A stretch of 64,000 bases of DNA, from assembly GCA_026397915.1 (NCBI GenBank), contig JAPLTX010000050.1, positions 1-64,000 of the forward strand, written 5' to 3'. The notes under the pieces were generated by a model. The model worked only from the letters and a program-made list of their open reading frames with translations, was not told the DNA's origin and searched no databases. Below are positions 42,657-50,815 of the stretch, in pieces. The DNA is from Verrucomicrobiota bacterium. GTDB taxonomy: Bacteria; Verrucomicrobiota; Verrucomicrobiia; CAIQCK01. The position numbers and the translations under genes are program-made. How positions within the stretch are numbered: position 1 is the stretch's first letter; each line of letters starts with the position of its first letter.

Positions 42657-43535
42657 TCAGCCCCGAATGGAGGCGCGGTATTCCGTCGGCGACATTCCCG
42701 CGAGCTTCCGAAACGCGCTGTTGAACCGGGGAATCGAACCGAAACCGGCGGCGAAGGCCACCTCCGAGACGCGCGCAAACGGATCCCGCAACAACGTCTT
42801 GGCCTTCTCCACGCGGATCCGGGCGACGTATTCGATGAAACCGGTTCCCGTGGTCTTCTTGAACATGGTGGAGAAGTAACTCGGACTCATGTGGGCATGT
42901 TTCGCCGCCTGCGACAGCGTCACGAGATTGTGCCCGTCGGACTCCACCCACTGCCGCACCTGCGTCAACCACGGCGGCTCGCCGCTCTTGCCGGCGATCA
43001 AACCGCGCTCGGCCTCCACGGCCAACTGTTTGGCGAAGAGGTTCAGGACCTGCACCATGCCTTCGAACTCGCTGCTCGAAACGGCATGCGTGTGCATGTA
43101 GGCCGACCGGATGCGCTTCAGCCGCGAACCAAGCCGCCATGCGGCCAGCCGTTTCGTCAGGCGCAGAAACCCCTGCCGCGTTGGCCGCTTGCGAAGCACC
43201 TGTCCGCCGACTAACGTCCCGACCTGCCGATCTCCGACAAGAACAGGCACCGCCACATGCCACAGCCCCGCCTGGCACTGCCAACTGCGGGCCTTCATGT
43301 TTTGGTTGCTGTGACAGAGGTTCGCCGCAGCGACTTTCTCACAGCCATCGTGACACTCTTTCGACCAGTTCATCAGTGAGCAATAGCAGCTTCTTGTGAA
43401 CGTCAGGGGGATGCCATCGCCAGTGTCCGCTGCCGGAAGAAACGTCAACTGCCAGCCGGTCGCCTTGGGCAAAGTAGCGCGCAACTCGCGGAGAAACCGC
43501 GAGCGCCTCAAAGCATTACACATGGCCGCATTCAT
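42657..43535 (-). CDS. AraC family regulator with PocR sensor domain
   Basis: 292 residues from ATG 43535; a longer frame would run through the REPIN at 43625. Residues about 25-170 are PocR-like with several Cys (CYCSLMNWSKECHDGCEKV, QCQAGLWHVAVPVLVGDRQV, GTLVGGQVLR). The C-terminal 100 residues are an AraC double helix-turn-helix (LSQAAKHAHMSPSYFSTMFK, VSEVAFAAGFGSIPRFNSAF, GMSPTEYRAS). It should activate genes in response to a small ligand; the targets are not evident, the neighbours being ruv genes and a secreted protein. Confidence 0.85.
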   Translation of the reverse strand: MNAAMCNALRRSRFLRELRATLPKATGWQLTFLPAADTGDGIPLTFTRSCYCSLMNWSKECHDGCEKVAAANLCHSNQNMKARSWQCQAGLWHVAVPVLVGDRQVGTLVGGQVLRKRPTRQGFLRLTKRLAAWRLGSRLKRIRSAYMHTHAVSSSEFEGMVQVLNLFAKQLAVEAERGLIAGKSGEPPWLTQVRQWVESDGHNLVTLSQAAKHAHMSPSYFSTMFKKTTGTGFIEYVARIRVEKAKTLLRDPFARVSEVAFAAGFGSIPRFNSAFRKLAGMSPTEYRASIRG

Positions 43536-43624
43536 TCGCAGTGTTCGGAATTGAGTCAGCCTACTTGCGCCGACCGTTGGCACGAAAAGTAGATGCGAGA
43601 TACTTGAAACGCAAGGAGCCACCT

Positions 43625-43697
43625 GTAGCGCCGGCATCCTTGCCGGCGGCCTTGCCATAACGAATCGGAACACCGCCGGCAAGGATGCCGGCGCTAC
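43625..43697. repeat. REPIN-like element with perfect 25-bp inverted repeats
   Basis: GTAGCGCCGGCATCCTTGCC (from 43625) and its inverted partner ending GGCGCTAC at 43697 are perfect complements over 25 bp, separated by 23 bp. GTAG heads face outward, as in REPINs. It abuts the ruvA stop and could also work as a terminator. Confidence 0.8.
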
Positions 43698-43701
43698 TGC
43701 T

Positions 43702-44301
43702 TCAGGCCGACTTCAACGCCTGGCGAACGATCTCCTCTACGGTCGCCGACCCGCCGAGTTTGGCGATGGCGCCGTGGACGGCCTTGTGGGCTTCGAGCTG
43801 TTTGTAGCCAAGCGAGACCATCGCAAGGATGGCGTCGTTCAGTTTCTGATCCTCAGCGGTGAGCGCGTGTTTCGCGCCGGAGGCCTCGAAAGCGCCGATG
43901 GCGCCGATCTTGTCGCGAAGCTCAACGCAGAGACGTTCGCCAGTTTTTGCTCCAACGCCTTTGATGCGGGAGAGCGATTTGATGTCGTTGCTGACAATGG
44001 CGCCCTTGAGCGCGACCGCCGACATGCCACCCAGCAGTGTGAGCGCGATCTTCGGCCCGACGCCGCTAACGCTGAGCAGCAGCTTGAACAGCCCGCGCTC
44101 GGCCTCCGTCATGAAGCCGAAGAGCAACTGCGCGTCTTCGCGGATGTGGAAATACGTGAGGATGCGCACGTCGCCGCCGGGCGCGGGAAGCTTGTCGAAG
44201 CTGGAGAGCGGGATAGCGACCTCGTAGCCGACGCCGTTGCAGTCCACGACGACATGCGTGGGCGATGCGGCGACCAGTTTGCCTCGAAGGAAAGAAATCA
44301 T
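43702..44301 (-). CDS. ruvA: Holliday junction DNA helicase subunit RuvA
   Basis: 199 residues, standard length. RuvA binds four-way junctions as a tetramer and loads RuvB. Domain I starts MISFLRGKLVAASPTHVVVD; the helix-hairpin-helix motifs follow (LLSVSGVGPKIALTLLGG and LSRIKGVGAKTGERLCVEL); the C-terminal RuvB-binding domain ends LGGSATVEEIVRQALKSA. It lies 3 bp after ruvC in one operon. Confidence 0.96.
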   Translation of the reverse strand: MISFLRGKLVAASPTHVVVDCNGVGYEVAIPLSSFDKLPAPGGDVRILTYFHIREDAQLLFGFMTEAERGLFKLLLSVSGVGPKIALTLLGGMSAVALKGAIVSNDIKSLSRIKGVGAKTGERLCVELRDKIGAIGAFEASGAKHALTAEDQKLNDAILAMVSLGYKQLEAHKAVHGAIAKLGGSATVEEIVRQALKSA

Positions 44302-44304
44302 GGC

Positions 44305-44802
44305 TCAAATCTGTTTTGGCGGCTCGATGACGATGCCGCGCTGATTCTGCGCGTGACAGATGGCCAACGCAAGCGCGTCGGCCGCATCGGGCGGCGGAAC
44401 CTCCGCCAGACCGAGCAACGCGCGCACCATGCGCCCGACCTGCAACTTGCCCGCCGCGCCGAGACCGGTGACAACGGCCTTCACCTTGCGCGGGGCGTAT
44501 TCATAAACCGGCAGACCCGCTGCTGCCGCCGCGAGCACTGCCGCGCCGCGCGCGTGGCCCATGATGATGGCGACGCGCGTGGACTGGACGTAGATGATGC
44601 TCTCGATGGCAACAACTTCCGGCCGCTCGCGGGCGATGACATCGCGGAGCGTGTCGTGAATGCGCAACAAACACTGCGATTGCCGCAGCCCAGACTTGTT
44701 CTTGATCTCGCCGAAGGCCAAGCCGCGCATTTCGTTGCCGGCTACCTCAATGACGCCGTAACCGGTCGAGCGCAGGGATGGATCCACTCCGAGGATGATC
44801 AT
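44305..44802 (-). CDS. ruvC: Crossover junction endodeoxyribonuclease RuvC
   Basis: 165 residues, standard length. RuvC resolves Holliday junctions by paired nicks. The acidic catalytic residues can be seen in GVDPSLRSTGYGV, VVAIESIIYVQ and PPPDAADALALAICH. It is followed directly by ruvA. The region upstream to yebC holds simple repeats rather than a gene. Confidence 0.96.
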   Translation of the reverse strand: MIILGVDPSLRSTGYGVIEVAGNEMRGLAFGEIKNKSGLRQSQCLLRIHDTLRDVIARERPEVVAIESIIYVQSTRVAIIMGHARGAAVLAAAAAGLPVYEYAPRKVKAVVTGLGAAGKLQVGRMVRALLGLAEVPPPDAADALALAICHAQNQRGIVIEPPKQI

Positions 44803-44811
44803 CAGAACAAT

Positions 44812-44900
44812 GGAGTGTTGGAGTGTTGGGGTGTTGGGGTGTTGGAAGAACGTTTTGACGCCGTTTCCATTACTCCATCACTCCACCACTCCATTACTCC
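44812..44900. repeat. Simple repeats between ruvC and yebC
   Basis: TGGAGTGT/TGGGGTGT octamers (44812-44846) are followed by the inverted type ACTCCATC/ACTCCACC (about 44870-44900). Same unit family as inside the NTPase gene (1378-1407). Confidence 0.75.
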
Positions 44901-44906
44901 GTCTCC

Positions 44907-45656
44907 TCACTCCGCCGCCTTGGCGAGAATCTCTTCTGGAATATCGAAGTTCGCGTAAACGTTCTGCACGTCGTCGTGATCTTCGAGTTCGCCAAACAGC
45001 CTCAACACCGTGCGCGCGGTTCCTTCGTCGGAAATCGGCACCGGGTTCAACGGCAGGAACGTCAACTCCCCCGTGTCGGGCTTGATGTTCTTGCCGTCGA
45101 GCGCCTTCTGGACCGCCTCGAAGTGCGCGGGGTCGCAGGTGATCTCGTAACCGGCGTCGGTCGTGGTCATGTCCTCCGCGCCGGCGTCGAGCGCGATGGT
45201 CATCAATTCGTCCTCGCTGATCTTGTCCTTGCCCACGACAAACTGGCCGCGGCGATGAAAGAGATGTTTCACCGCGCCGCCGCCGAGGTGGCCGCCGTTG
45301 CGCGTGAAAACGTTTCGGATTTCCGCCGAGGTGCGGTTCTTGTTGTCGGTAAGCAACTCGACGATCATCGCCACGCCGCCGGGCGCAAACCCTTCGTAAG
45401 TGATTTCCTCGTAAATAACGCCGGGCAACTCGCCGGTGCCGCGCTTGATGGCGCGGTCAATGTTGTCCGACGGCATGTTCACCGACCGGGCCTTGAGCAA
45501 CACCGTGCGCAAGCGCGGATTCATGCCGGCATCGCCGCCGCCCTGCTTGGCTGCGACGATGATTTCCTTGGCGATCTTGGAAAAGATCTGCCCGCGCTTC
45601 GCGTCGAGCGCGCCCTTCTTGTGGCGAATCGTCGCCCACTTGCTGTGGCCTGACAT
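44907..45656 (-). CDS. yebC: YebC/TACO1 family protein
   Basis: 249 residues, typical length. Signature MSGHSKWATIRHKKG at the N-terminus and a later GAEDMTTTDAGYEI. The family was annotated as transcriptional regulators, and more recent work points to relief of ribosome stalling at proline-rich sequences. Its place just ahead of ruvC is a common arrangement. The Pro/Ala-rich protein at 49799 is the sort of product that might need it (inference). Confidence 0.93.
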   Translation of the reverse strand: MSGHSKWATIRHKKGALDAKRGQIFSKIAKEIIVAAKQGGGDAGMNPRLRTVLLKARSVNMPSDNIDRAIKRGTGELPGVIYEEITYEGFAPGGVAMIVELLTDNKNRTSAEIRNVFTRNGGHLGGGAVKHLFHRRGQFVVGKDKISEDELMTIALDAGAEDMTTTDAGYEITCDPAHFEAVQKALDGKNIKPDTGELTFLPLNPVPISDEGTARTVLRLFGELEDHDDVQNVYANFDIPEEILAKAAE

Positions 45657-45835
45657 ATTTGGTCTATCCTTTCCGGTAAAACCCTGGTCCGTCGTTCCGT
45701 CGCCGATCGCGGCTCCGGCGAGATGTTTCTAGCCGCTCGCCCGCTGTTGGGGAAGCTCAAATTGCGGCCAGCCCAAGAATCCGGCTGTTTGCCGTGACGC
45801 CCCTTCTCTTTTTTTAGCGTTCCAGGTTCCGCCGA

Positions 45836-46522
45836 TTACAACCACATCTCCGACTGCACCAGCTTCTCACGCACGGGGCCGAAGGTGCGCCGGTGAACAG
45901 GACACGGGCCATGCGCGCGCAGCGCGGCGAGGTGGTTGGGCGTCGGGTAGCCTTTGTGCTGGTCGAAACCATAAACCGGATACTGCGCATGTAGCTCCAG
46001 CATCATCCGGTCCCGCGTCACCTTCGCAATGACGGAGGCGGCAGCGATGGAGAAACTGCGGGCGTCGCCTTTGACGATGGCGGTCTGGGCAATGGTGAGG
46101 CTCTTCACCGGCAGTCCGTCCACTAACACATGATCCGGCTGAACCGGCAGGTTCCGCAGAGCTTCGGCCATCGCACGGTGCGTGGCTTGGAGGATGTTGA
46201 TGCGGTCAATCCACTCGGCATCCACGATGCCGACGCTGAAGCGAACGCGCGGGTCGGTGGTGAGAGTCAGGAAGAACTCGTCGCGCTGCTCCGCGGAGAG
46301 TTGTTTGGAATCGTTGAGGCCGGGAAGTTTGAAACCGTCGGGCAGGATCACCGCCCCCGCGACGACCGGCCCGGCCAGCGGCCCGCGACCGGCTTCATCC
46401 ACGCCAGCGACGATCTTTGCCCCGTGCCGCATGGCGGCGCGCTCGAAACGGAAACTCGGACGATAACGCACTGCGGCGCGTCGAGCATCTTTGTCGGCGG
46501 ACGAGTCGCTCTTCACGCTCAA
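45836..46522 (-). CDS. rnhB: Ribonuclease HII
   Basis: 228 residues. RNase HII removes ribonucleotides and RNA from RNA-DNA hybrids. The catalytic DEDD set is visible: VDEAGRGPLAGPVVAGAV (Asp-Glu), HVLVDGLPVK (Asp) and ASVIAKVTRDRMM (Asp). Residues 1-30 are a charged, poorly conserved extension. It follows rplS after 18 bp, the usual bacterial order. Confidence 0.95.
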   Translation of the reverse strand: MSVKSDSSADKDARRAAVRYRPSFRFERAAMRHGAKIVAGVDEAGRGPLAGPVVAGAVILPDGFKLPGLNDSKQLSAEQRDEFFLTLTTDPRVRFSVGIVDAEWIDRINILQATHRAMAEALRNLPVQPDHVLVDGLPVKSLTIAQTAIVKGDARSFSIAAASVIAKVTRDRMMLELHAQYPVYGFDQHKGYPTPNHLAALRAHGPCPVHRRTFGPVREKLVQSEMWL

Positions 46523-46540
46523 CGCTCGACGCCCTGCGGC

Positions 46541-47056
46541 TTACTTCGCAGGCTCTTTGCCTGATTCGGCGTCTTCGGCGGCCTTGGCTTCGGCCTTCTT
46601 TTCAACATTGGCAACGGCTCGCGCGGCCTCGGCAACCTTCGCTTCGGCTTTGGCGACGGCCCTGGCTTCGGTCTTGGCCGTGGCGGCGGCGGCGGATTGC
46701 TCTGGGGTCATCATCTTCTCGTCAACGGCCAGCGCCTGCTTGCCCTTGCGGCCGCGCAGGTAGTTAAGCTTGGCGCGGCGGGTGGAGCCTTCGCGTTCGA
46801 CTTCGATCTTCTCGACGCGCGGCGAGTGGAGCGGGAAAATACGCTCGACGCCTTCGCCGTAGCTGATGCGACGGACGGTGAAGGTTTCGCTGATGCCGTG
46901 CCCGCGACGGCCGATGACGACGCCGGCAAAAATCTGAACGCGCTCCTTGTCGCCCTCGACGACCTTCGTGTGGACGCGAACGCTGTCGCCGACGCGGAAG
47001 TTTCCGCGGTCCTTCTTCAGTTGTTCCTGCGTAATCGCTTCAATGATGATGTTCAT
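46541..47056 (-). CDS. rplS: 50S ribosomal protein L19, with Ala/Lys-rich extension
   Basis: 171 residues. Residues 1-115 are a standard L19 (RVGDSVRVHTKVVEGDKERV, GVVIGRRGHGISETFTVR, YLRGRKGKQAL). The last 55 residues form an Ala/Lys/Glu-rich helical tail (AVAKAEAKVAEAARAVANVE) absent from most L19 proteins. L19 sits at the subunit interface. Follows trmD after 15 bp. Confidence 0.95.
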   Translation of the reverse strand: MNIIIEAITQEQLKKDRGNFRVGDSVRVHTKVVEGDKERVQIFAGVVIGRRGHGISETFTVRRISYGEGVERIFPLHSPRVEKIEVEREGSTRRAKLNYLRGRKGKQALAVDEKMMTPEQSAAAATAKTEARAVAKAEAKVAEAARAVANVEKKAEAKAAEDAESGKEPAK

Positions 47057-47071
47057 GTTTCCTGCTCCGTT

Positions 47072-47764
47072 TTACTGTTCGTCGTCCTTTATCAAATCCG
47101 GTCGTCGCTCGCGCGTGCGCTGGCGACGCTGTTCCTCGCGCCACTTGGCGATGGCCGCATGGTCGCCGGAGAGTAACATCTCCGGCACCGCCATGCCGCG
47201 ATACTCCGCCGGTCGCGTGTATTGCGGGTATTCCAGCCAGCCGCTGCTGAAGGATTCGTCCTTCGCGCTGTCTGCGTGACCCAGCACACCGGGCACCAGC
47301 CGCGCCGTGGCATCTATGACCACGATGGAGGCGAGCGCGCCGTTAGTCAAGACGTAGTCGCCGATGGAAATCTCTTGGTCCACCAGCGTCTGCCGCACGC
47401 GTTCGTCCACGCCTTCGTAATGGCCGCAGACCATGATCACGTGCTTGCGGACAGCTAGATCGCGCGCCACTTGCTGGTCAAAGCGCCGGCCCTGCGGCGT
47501 GAGCATCACAACCCACGCCTCCGGGCTGCCGCGCTTCAACTCTTCGACTGCTTCAAAGATCGGTTCCGGCTTCATGACCATGCCGGGGCCACCGCCGAAC
47601 GGCCGGTCGTCGGTCGTGCGGTGCTTGTCGTGCGTCCAATCCCGAAGATTGCGCACGCAAATCTCCACCAGCTTCTTCTCCTGCGCCCGCTTCAGGATGC
47701 TCTCATCCAGCGGGCCGCGAAGCATCTCCGGAAGGATTGTCAAAATGTCGAACTTCACGGACAT
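47072..47764 (-). CDS. trmD: tRNA (guanine-N1-)-methyltransferase TrmD
   Basis: 230 residues. TrmD methylates G37 of tRNAs and prevents frameshifting. The trefoil-knot SPOUT fold is shown by TTDDRPFGGGPGMVMKP, MVCGHYEGVDERVRQ and SIGDYVLTNGALA. Normal length. It lies between the KH-domain gene and rplS; rimM, often next to it, is missing. Confidence 0.96.
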   Translation of the reverse strand: MSVKFDILTILPEMLRGPLDESILKRAQEKKLVEICVRNLRDWTHDKHRTTDDRPFGGGPGMVMKPEPIFEAVEELKRGSPEAWVVMLTPQGRRFDQQVARDLAVRKHVIMVCGHYEGVDERVRQTLVDQEISIGDYVLTNGALASIVVIDATARLVPGVLGHADSAKDESFSSGWLEYPQYTRPAEYRGMAVPEMLLSGDHAAIAKWREEQRRQRTRERRPDLIKDDEQ

Positions 47765-47805
47765 GCTCCAGCGCGACGGCGCTGCCGTCGGCGGTTGCGG
47801 TCACG

Positions 47806-48102
47806 CTACGCCTGCGGGGCCGGCTCCTCGTGCGGCGCAACGTCTTCGCCAGCGAGTCTGCGCCCGTCCGGCGGCTCCAGAATGTTCAAAACGACGCGGC
47901 GGCCGAGCTTGCCCGCCGCACAACTGAGCAAGGCACGGATGGCCGAGCAAACGCGACCTTGCTTGCCGATCACCTTGCCAAAATCCGACGGATCAACGCT
48001 CAGTTCCAGAACCAGAGCGCCGCTTCGTTCCGTCTCCGTGACCTGGACGCGGTCGGGATTATCCACCAACGCCCGGGCCACATACTCCACAAACTCTTTC
48101 AT
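47806..48102 (-). CDS. khpA: KH-domain RNA-binding protein (KhpA/YlqC family)
   Basis: 98 residues. The core LELSVDPSDFGKVIGKQGRV holds the KH-domain GxxG loop. The N-terminus MKEFVEYVARALVDNP is typical of the YlqC/KhpA family found between rpsP and trmD. Such proteins bind RNA and affect cell division and translation in Gram-positive bacteria. The last 20 residues are Pro/Ala-rich. Confidence 0.9.
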   Translation of the reverse strand: MKEFVEYVARALVDNPDRVQVTETERSGALVLELSVDPSDFGKVIGKQGRVCSAIRALLSCAAGKLGRRVVLNILEPPDGRRLAGEDVAPHEEPAPQA

Positions 48103-48135
48103 GGGTATCGCCTAACCACGCGAATCACGCCGTGG

Positions 48136-48429
48136 TCACGCCGGCTTGGCTTCGGCTGCGGGCGCGGGCGCCGCCGCCGCAGCGGCAGCCTGTTTGCGCG
48201 CGGCGCGGATCAGGTTCGCCACTGTGTCGGTAGGTTCGGCACCGCAACGCAACCAGTAGTCCACGCGGTCCATCTTCAACACGCAGTTATTTTCCTTCTT
48301 GCGCGGATCGTAGGTGCCGACTTGCTCAATGCTCTTGCCGTCGCGAGGACCGCGCTTGTGCGCGATCACCACACGATAGCATGGGTCGTTTTTGCCACCA
48401 ATCCGCGTTAACCGAATCGCTGCTGCCAT
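48136..48429 (-). CDS. rpsP: 30S ribosomal protein S16
   Basis: 97 residues. Starts with AAAIRLTRIGGKNDPCYRVV and contains DGKSIEQVGTYDPRKKEN, both typical of S16. The C-terminus is an Ala-rich tail (AAAAAAPAPAAEAKPA). It lies 23 bp after ffh, the common ffh-rpsP-KH-trmD-rplS order. Confidence 0.95.
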   Translation of the reverse strand: MAAAIRLTRIGGKNDPCYRVVIAHKRGPRDGKSIEQVGTYDPRKKENNCVLKMDRVDYWLRCGAEPTDTVANLIRAARKQAAAAAAAPAPAAEAKPA

Positions 48430-48452
48430 TTCACGTCTCCTGACCGGCCGCT

Positions 48453-49781
48453 TCAGCGCGCCGGAAGTTTGAAGCCACCCATCTTGGCCATTTTGCGGCC
48501 AAGCCGTGGCATTTGCTTCATTAGGTTCTTCATCGCCCAGAACTGCTTCAACAACTGATTCACATCGGCAACGGTGGTGCCGCTGCCACGGGCGATGCGT
48601 TGGCGCCGATGCCCATCAATCACTTCGGGTCGTCGGCGTTCGGCAGGCGTCATTGATTGAATGATCGCCTCCATACGCTTGAGCTGTTTCTGCTCAACCG
48701 AAAGGTCGCGTATGTTACTCATGCCGGGCAACATGCCAAGCACATTCTCTAGGGGTCCCATCTTTTTAAACTGCTGCATCTGGTTGAGAAAATCCTCCAG
48801 ATTGATATCCGCTTTGCGCAGCTTCTCCTGCATCTTCTCCGCCTGCGCCCCGTCGAACGTCTCCTGGGCCTTCTCAACCAAGCTCACCACGTCGCCCATA
48901 CCGAGGATGCGCGACGCCATCCGATCGGGGTGGAATGGCTCCAAATCCTCCAGTTTCTCGCCTACGCCGACCAATTTGATCGGTTTGCCGCTCACGGCGC
49001 GCATCGAAAGTGCCGCGCCGCCGCGGGTGTCGCCGTCGAGCTTGGTCAGAATGATGCCCGTCAGGCCCAGCGCGGCGTTGAACCGGGCGGCAATGTCCAC
49101 GGCTTGCTGGCCCGTGGCGGCGTCAGCTACAAGCAGGATTTCGCGCGGTTCCACCACTTCCTTCAACCGCACCAGTTCCTGCACAAGCGGTTCGTCAATT
49201 TGCAACCGGCCGGCAGTGTCGAAAATGATGACGTTGCGTCCCTGCGCCGCCGCAACTTCCATCGCGCCGCGCGCAATCTTCAGCACATCCGTCTCGCCTG
49301 GCACGGCATGGACCGGAATGCCAAGCTGTTTGCCGAGCGTCTGAAGCTGCGTGACCGCCGCAGGCCGGTAAACGTCACACGCGGCCAGCAGCGGATGATG
49401 TCCCTGCTTCGTCAGCAAGCGCGCGAGCTTCCCGGCGGTGGTGGTTTTGCCGCAGCCGTGCAAGCCGCAAAGCAGGATGACCGATGGCGACCGGCCCAGA
49501 TCCAGCGCCGCTTGCTGCGCCCCCATGAGCGTCACCAACTCGTCGAAGATGATTTTTACAACCTGCTGACCGGGCGTAACACTATCGAGCACCGTCTGGC
49601 CCAGCGCCTTCGCCTTGACCGACTCGATGAAATCCTTTGCGACCTTGTAGTTGACGTCGGCTTCGAGCAACGCCATGCGCACCTCGCGCAACGCGTCGGC
49701 GATGTTCTTCTCGGTCAGCTTTCCAAAACCGCGCAGGTTCTTAAAAACGGACTGAAGTTTGTCGGAAAGGTTCTGAAACAT
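48453..49781 (-). CDS. ffh: Signal recognition particle protein Ffh
   Basis: 442 residues. The NG domain has P-loop GLHGCGKTTTAGKLA (Cys replaces the usual Ser), DVYRPAAVTQLQTLGKQL, VIFDTAGRLQID and TKLDGDTRGGAAL. The M domain (KKMGPLENVLGMLPGM, SMTPAERRRPEVIDGHRRQR, IARGSGT) binds 4.5S RNA and signal peptides. Normal length. It directs nascent inner-membrane proteins to FtsY. Confidence 0.96.
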   Translation of the reverse strand: MFQNLSDKLQSVFKNLRGFGKLTEKNIADALREVRMALLEADVNYKVAKDFIESVKAKALGQTVLDSVTPGQQVVKIIFDELVTLMGAQQAALDLGRSPSVILLCGLHGCGKTTTAGKLARLLTKQGHHPLLAACDVYRPAAVTQLQTLGKQLGIPVHAVPGETDVLKIARGAMEVAAAQGRNVIIFDTAGRLQIDEPLVQELVRLKEVVEPREILLVADAATGQQAVDIAARFNAALGLTGIILTKLDGDTRGGAALSMRAVSGKPIKLVGVGEKLEDLEPFHPDRMASRILGMGDVVSLVEKAQETFDGAQAEKMQEKLRKADINLEDFLNQMQQFKKMGPLENVLGMLPGMSNIRDLSVEQKQLKRMEAIIQSMTPAERRRPEVIDGHRRQRIARGSGTTVADVNQLLKQFWAMKNLMKQMPRLGRKMAKMGGFKLPAR

Positions 49782-49798
49782 CCGGTCCTGCTTTACCG

Positions 49799-50815
49799 CT
49801 ACTTGGCCTGCTCGAGTTCGCGGTCAACGTCCTGTCTGACCTTCTCCACCATCTCCGATAACTCGGCGTTGTTGATCCGGCGGAAAAGAATTCCGGTGAT
49901 CAGCATCCTCGCCTCGTTGGCATTTCCCCTCTTCGCGGCCTTGGCTGCCGATTCGTTGGGATAGCTGGCCTTGCTCTGGAGCAGCAGCGTCGCCATGTCC
50001 AATTCCAGCACCGCGCGCATCGGATCCACCAGATACCGTCGCCACTGGCCAAACCACGAACGCAAGCCAATCATGTCACCCCTCGACTCGGCGGCCGAGC
50101 GGGCCGTCCGGTAACCCATCCGTGCGTTCACAGGCAACCTCGCCAGTAGATCGTCCTGCGTCATTTCCGCGAGCTTCTTCTGCGGCTGCGCTGGCGCGGC
50201 GGGTGCAGGCACAGGCGGCGGCGTTGCGGTTGCCACTTGAACAGGCGCGGCCGCTGCCGGCTGCGGCATCGTTGCTGCCGTGGGTGGCGCAGGAGTCGCC
50301 GCCACTGGTGCTGGAATCGCCGACGCAGGCGCAGGTGGAACGGCGGGTGGCGGCGGAACAACTGTCGGAGACGGCATCGCCGGTTGCGCGGGCGCAGCCG
50401 GAGCTGGCGACTGTTCAGCAACTGGCGTTGCGGGCTTTTCCAGCGTCGCGGGTGCAGGCTGCGCAGGCGCGGCAGCAGGAGTTGCTGGTTTCTCAGTCAA
50501 CGCAGGTGCCGGGGCCGCAGGCTGCGCGGCTGATTGTGCAGCCGGTTCAGTGGAAGGAGTGGGTGTTGCCGACATGGCTGGCGTCGCAGCGGCCATCGGC
50601 ACTGTGGCCGGCGCTTCTGCCGCGGCAGGAGTGGGTGTTGCGGGCACCGGTGTTTCCGGTGCGACAGGCTTAGTCTCAGCTGTGGTAGTTTCCGTCCGCG
50701 ATGCCAGCCGTGGCTCCGACTCAAACTCCGGCCCCATGCTGTCCAGCTTTTGATAAAGCATCACAGCGCCGGCGCACACCATCGCCAGAATGAACAGGTT
50801 CACAAACATCTTCAT
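49799..50815 (-). CDS. Membrane-anchored Pro/Ala-rich protein, unknown function
   Basis: 338 residues with an N-terminal membrane anchor (MFVNLFILAMVCAGAVMLY). Then about 200 residues of Pro/Ala/Thr linker follow, and a folded helical C-terminal domain (MTQDDLLARLPVNARMGYRT, AVLELDMATLLLQSKASYPN). The layout resembles TonB/TolA-like envelope-spanning proteins without their signature domains. The start overlaps the murA stop by 4 bp (ATGA), so it is translationally coupled to peptidoglycan synthesis. The repetitive linker has a high-GC bias that opens spurious frames on the other strand. Confidence 0.75.
   Translation of the reverse strand: MKMFVNLFILAMVCAGAVMLYQKLDSMGPEFESEPRLASRTETTTAETKPVAPETPVPATPTPAAAEAPATVPMAAATPAMSATPTPSTEPAAQSAAQPAAPAPALTEKPATPAAAPAQPAPATLEKPATPVAEQSPAPAAPAQPAMPSPTVVPPPPAVPPAPASAIPAPVAATPAPPTAATMPQPAAAAPVQVATATPPPVPAPAAPAQPQKKLAEMTQDDLLARLPVNARMGYRTARSAAESRGDMIGLRSWFGQWRRYLVDPMRAVLELDMATLLLQSKASYPNESAAKAAKRGNANEARMLITGILFRRINNAELSEMVEKVRQDVDRELEQAK

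Noticed and set aside
43774..44958. Open frame of 394 codons on the plus strand
   Set aside because: Antisense to ruvA and ruvC.
50122..50753. Several plus-strand frames rich in Arg or Gly/Ala
   Set aside because: They are the complement of the Pro/Ala linker of the protein at 49799-50815.
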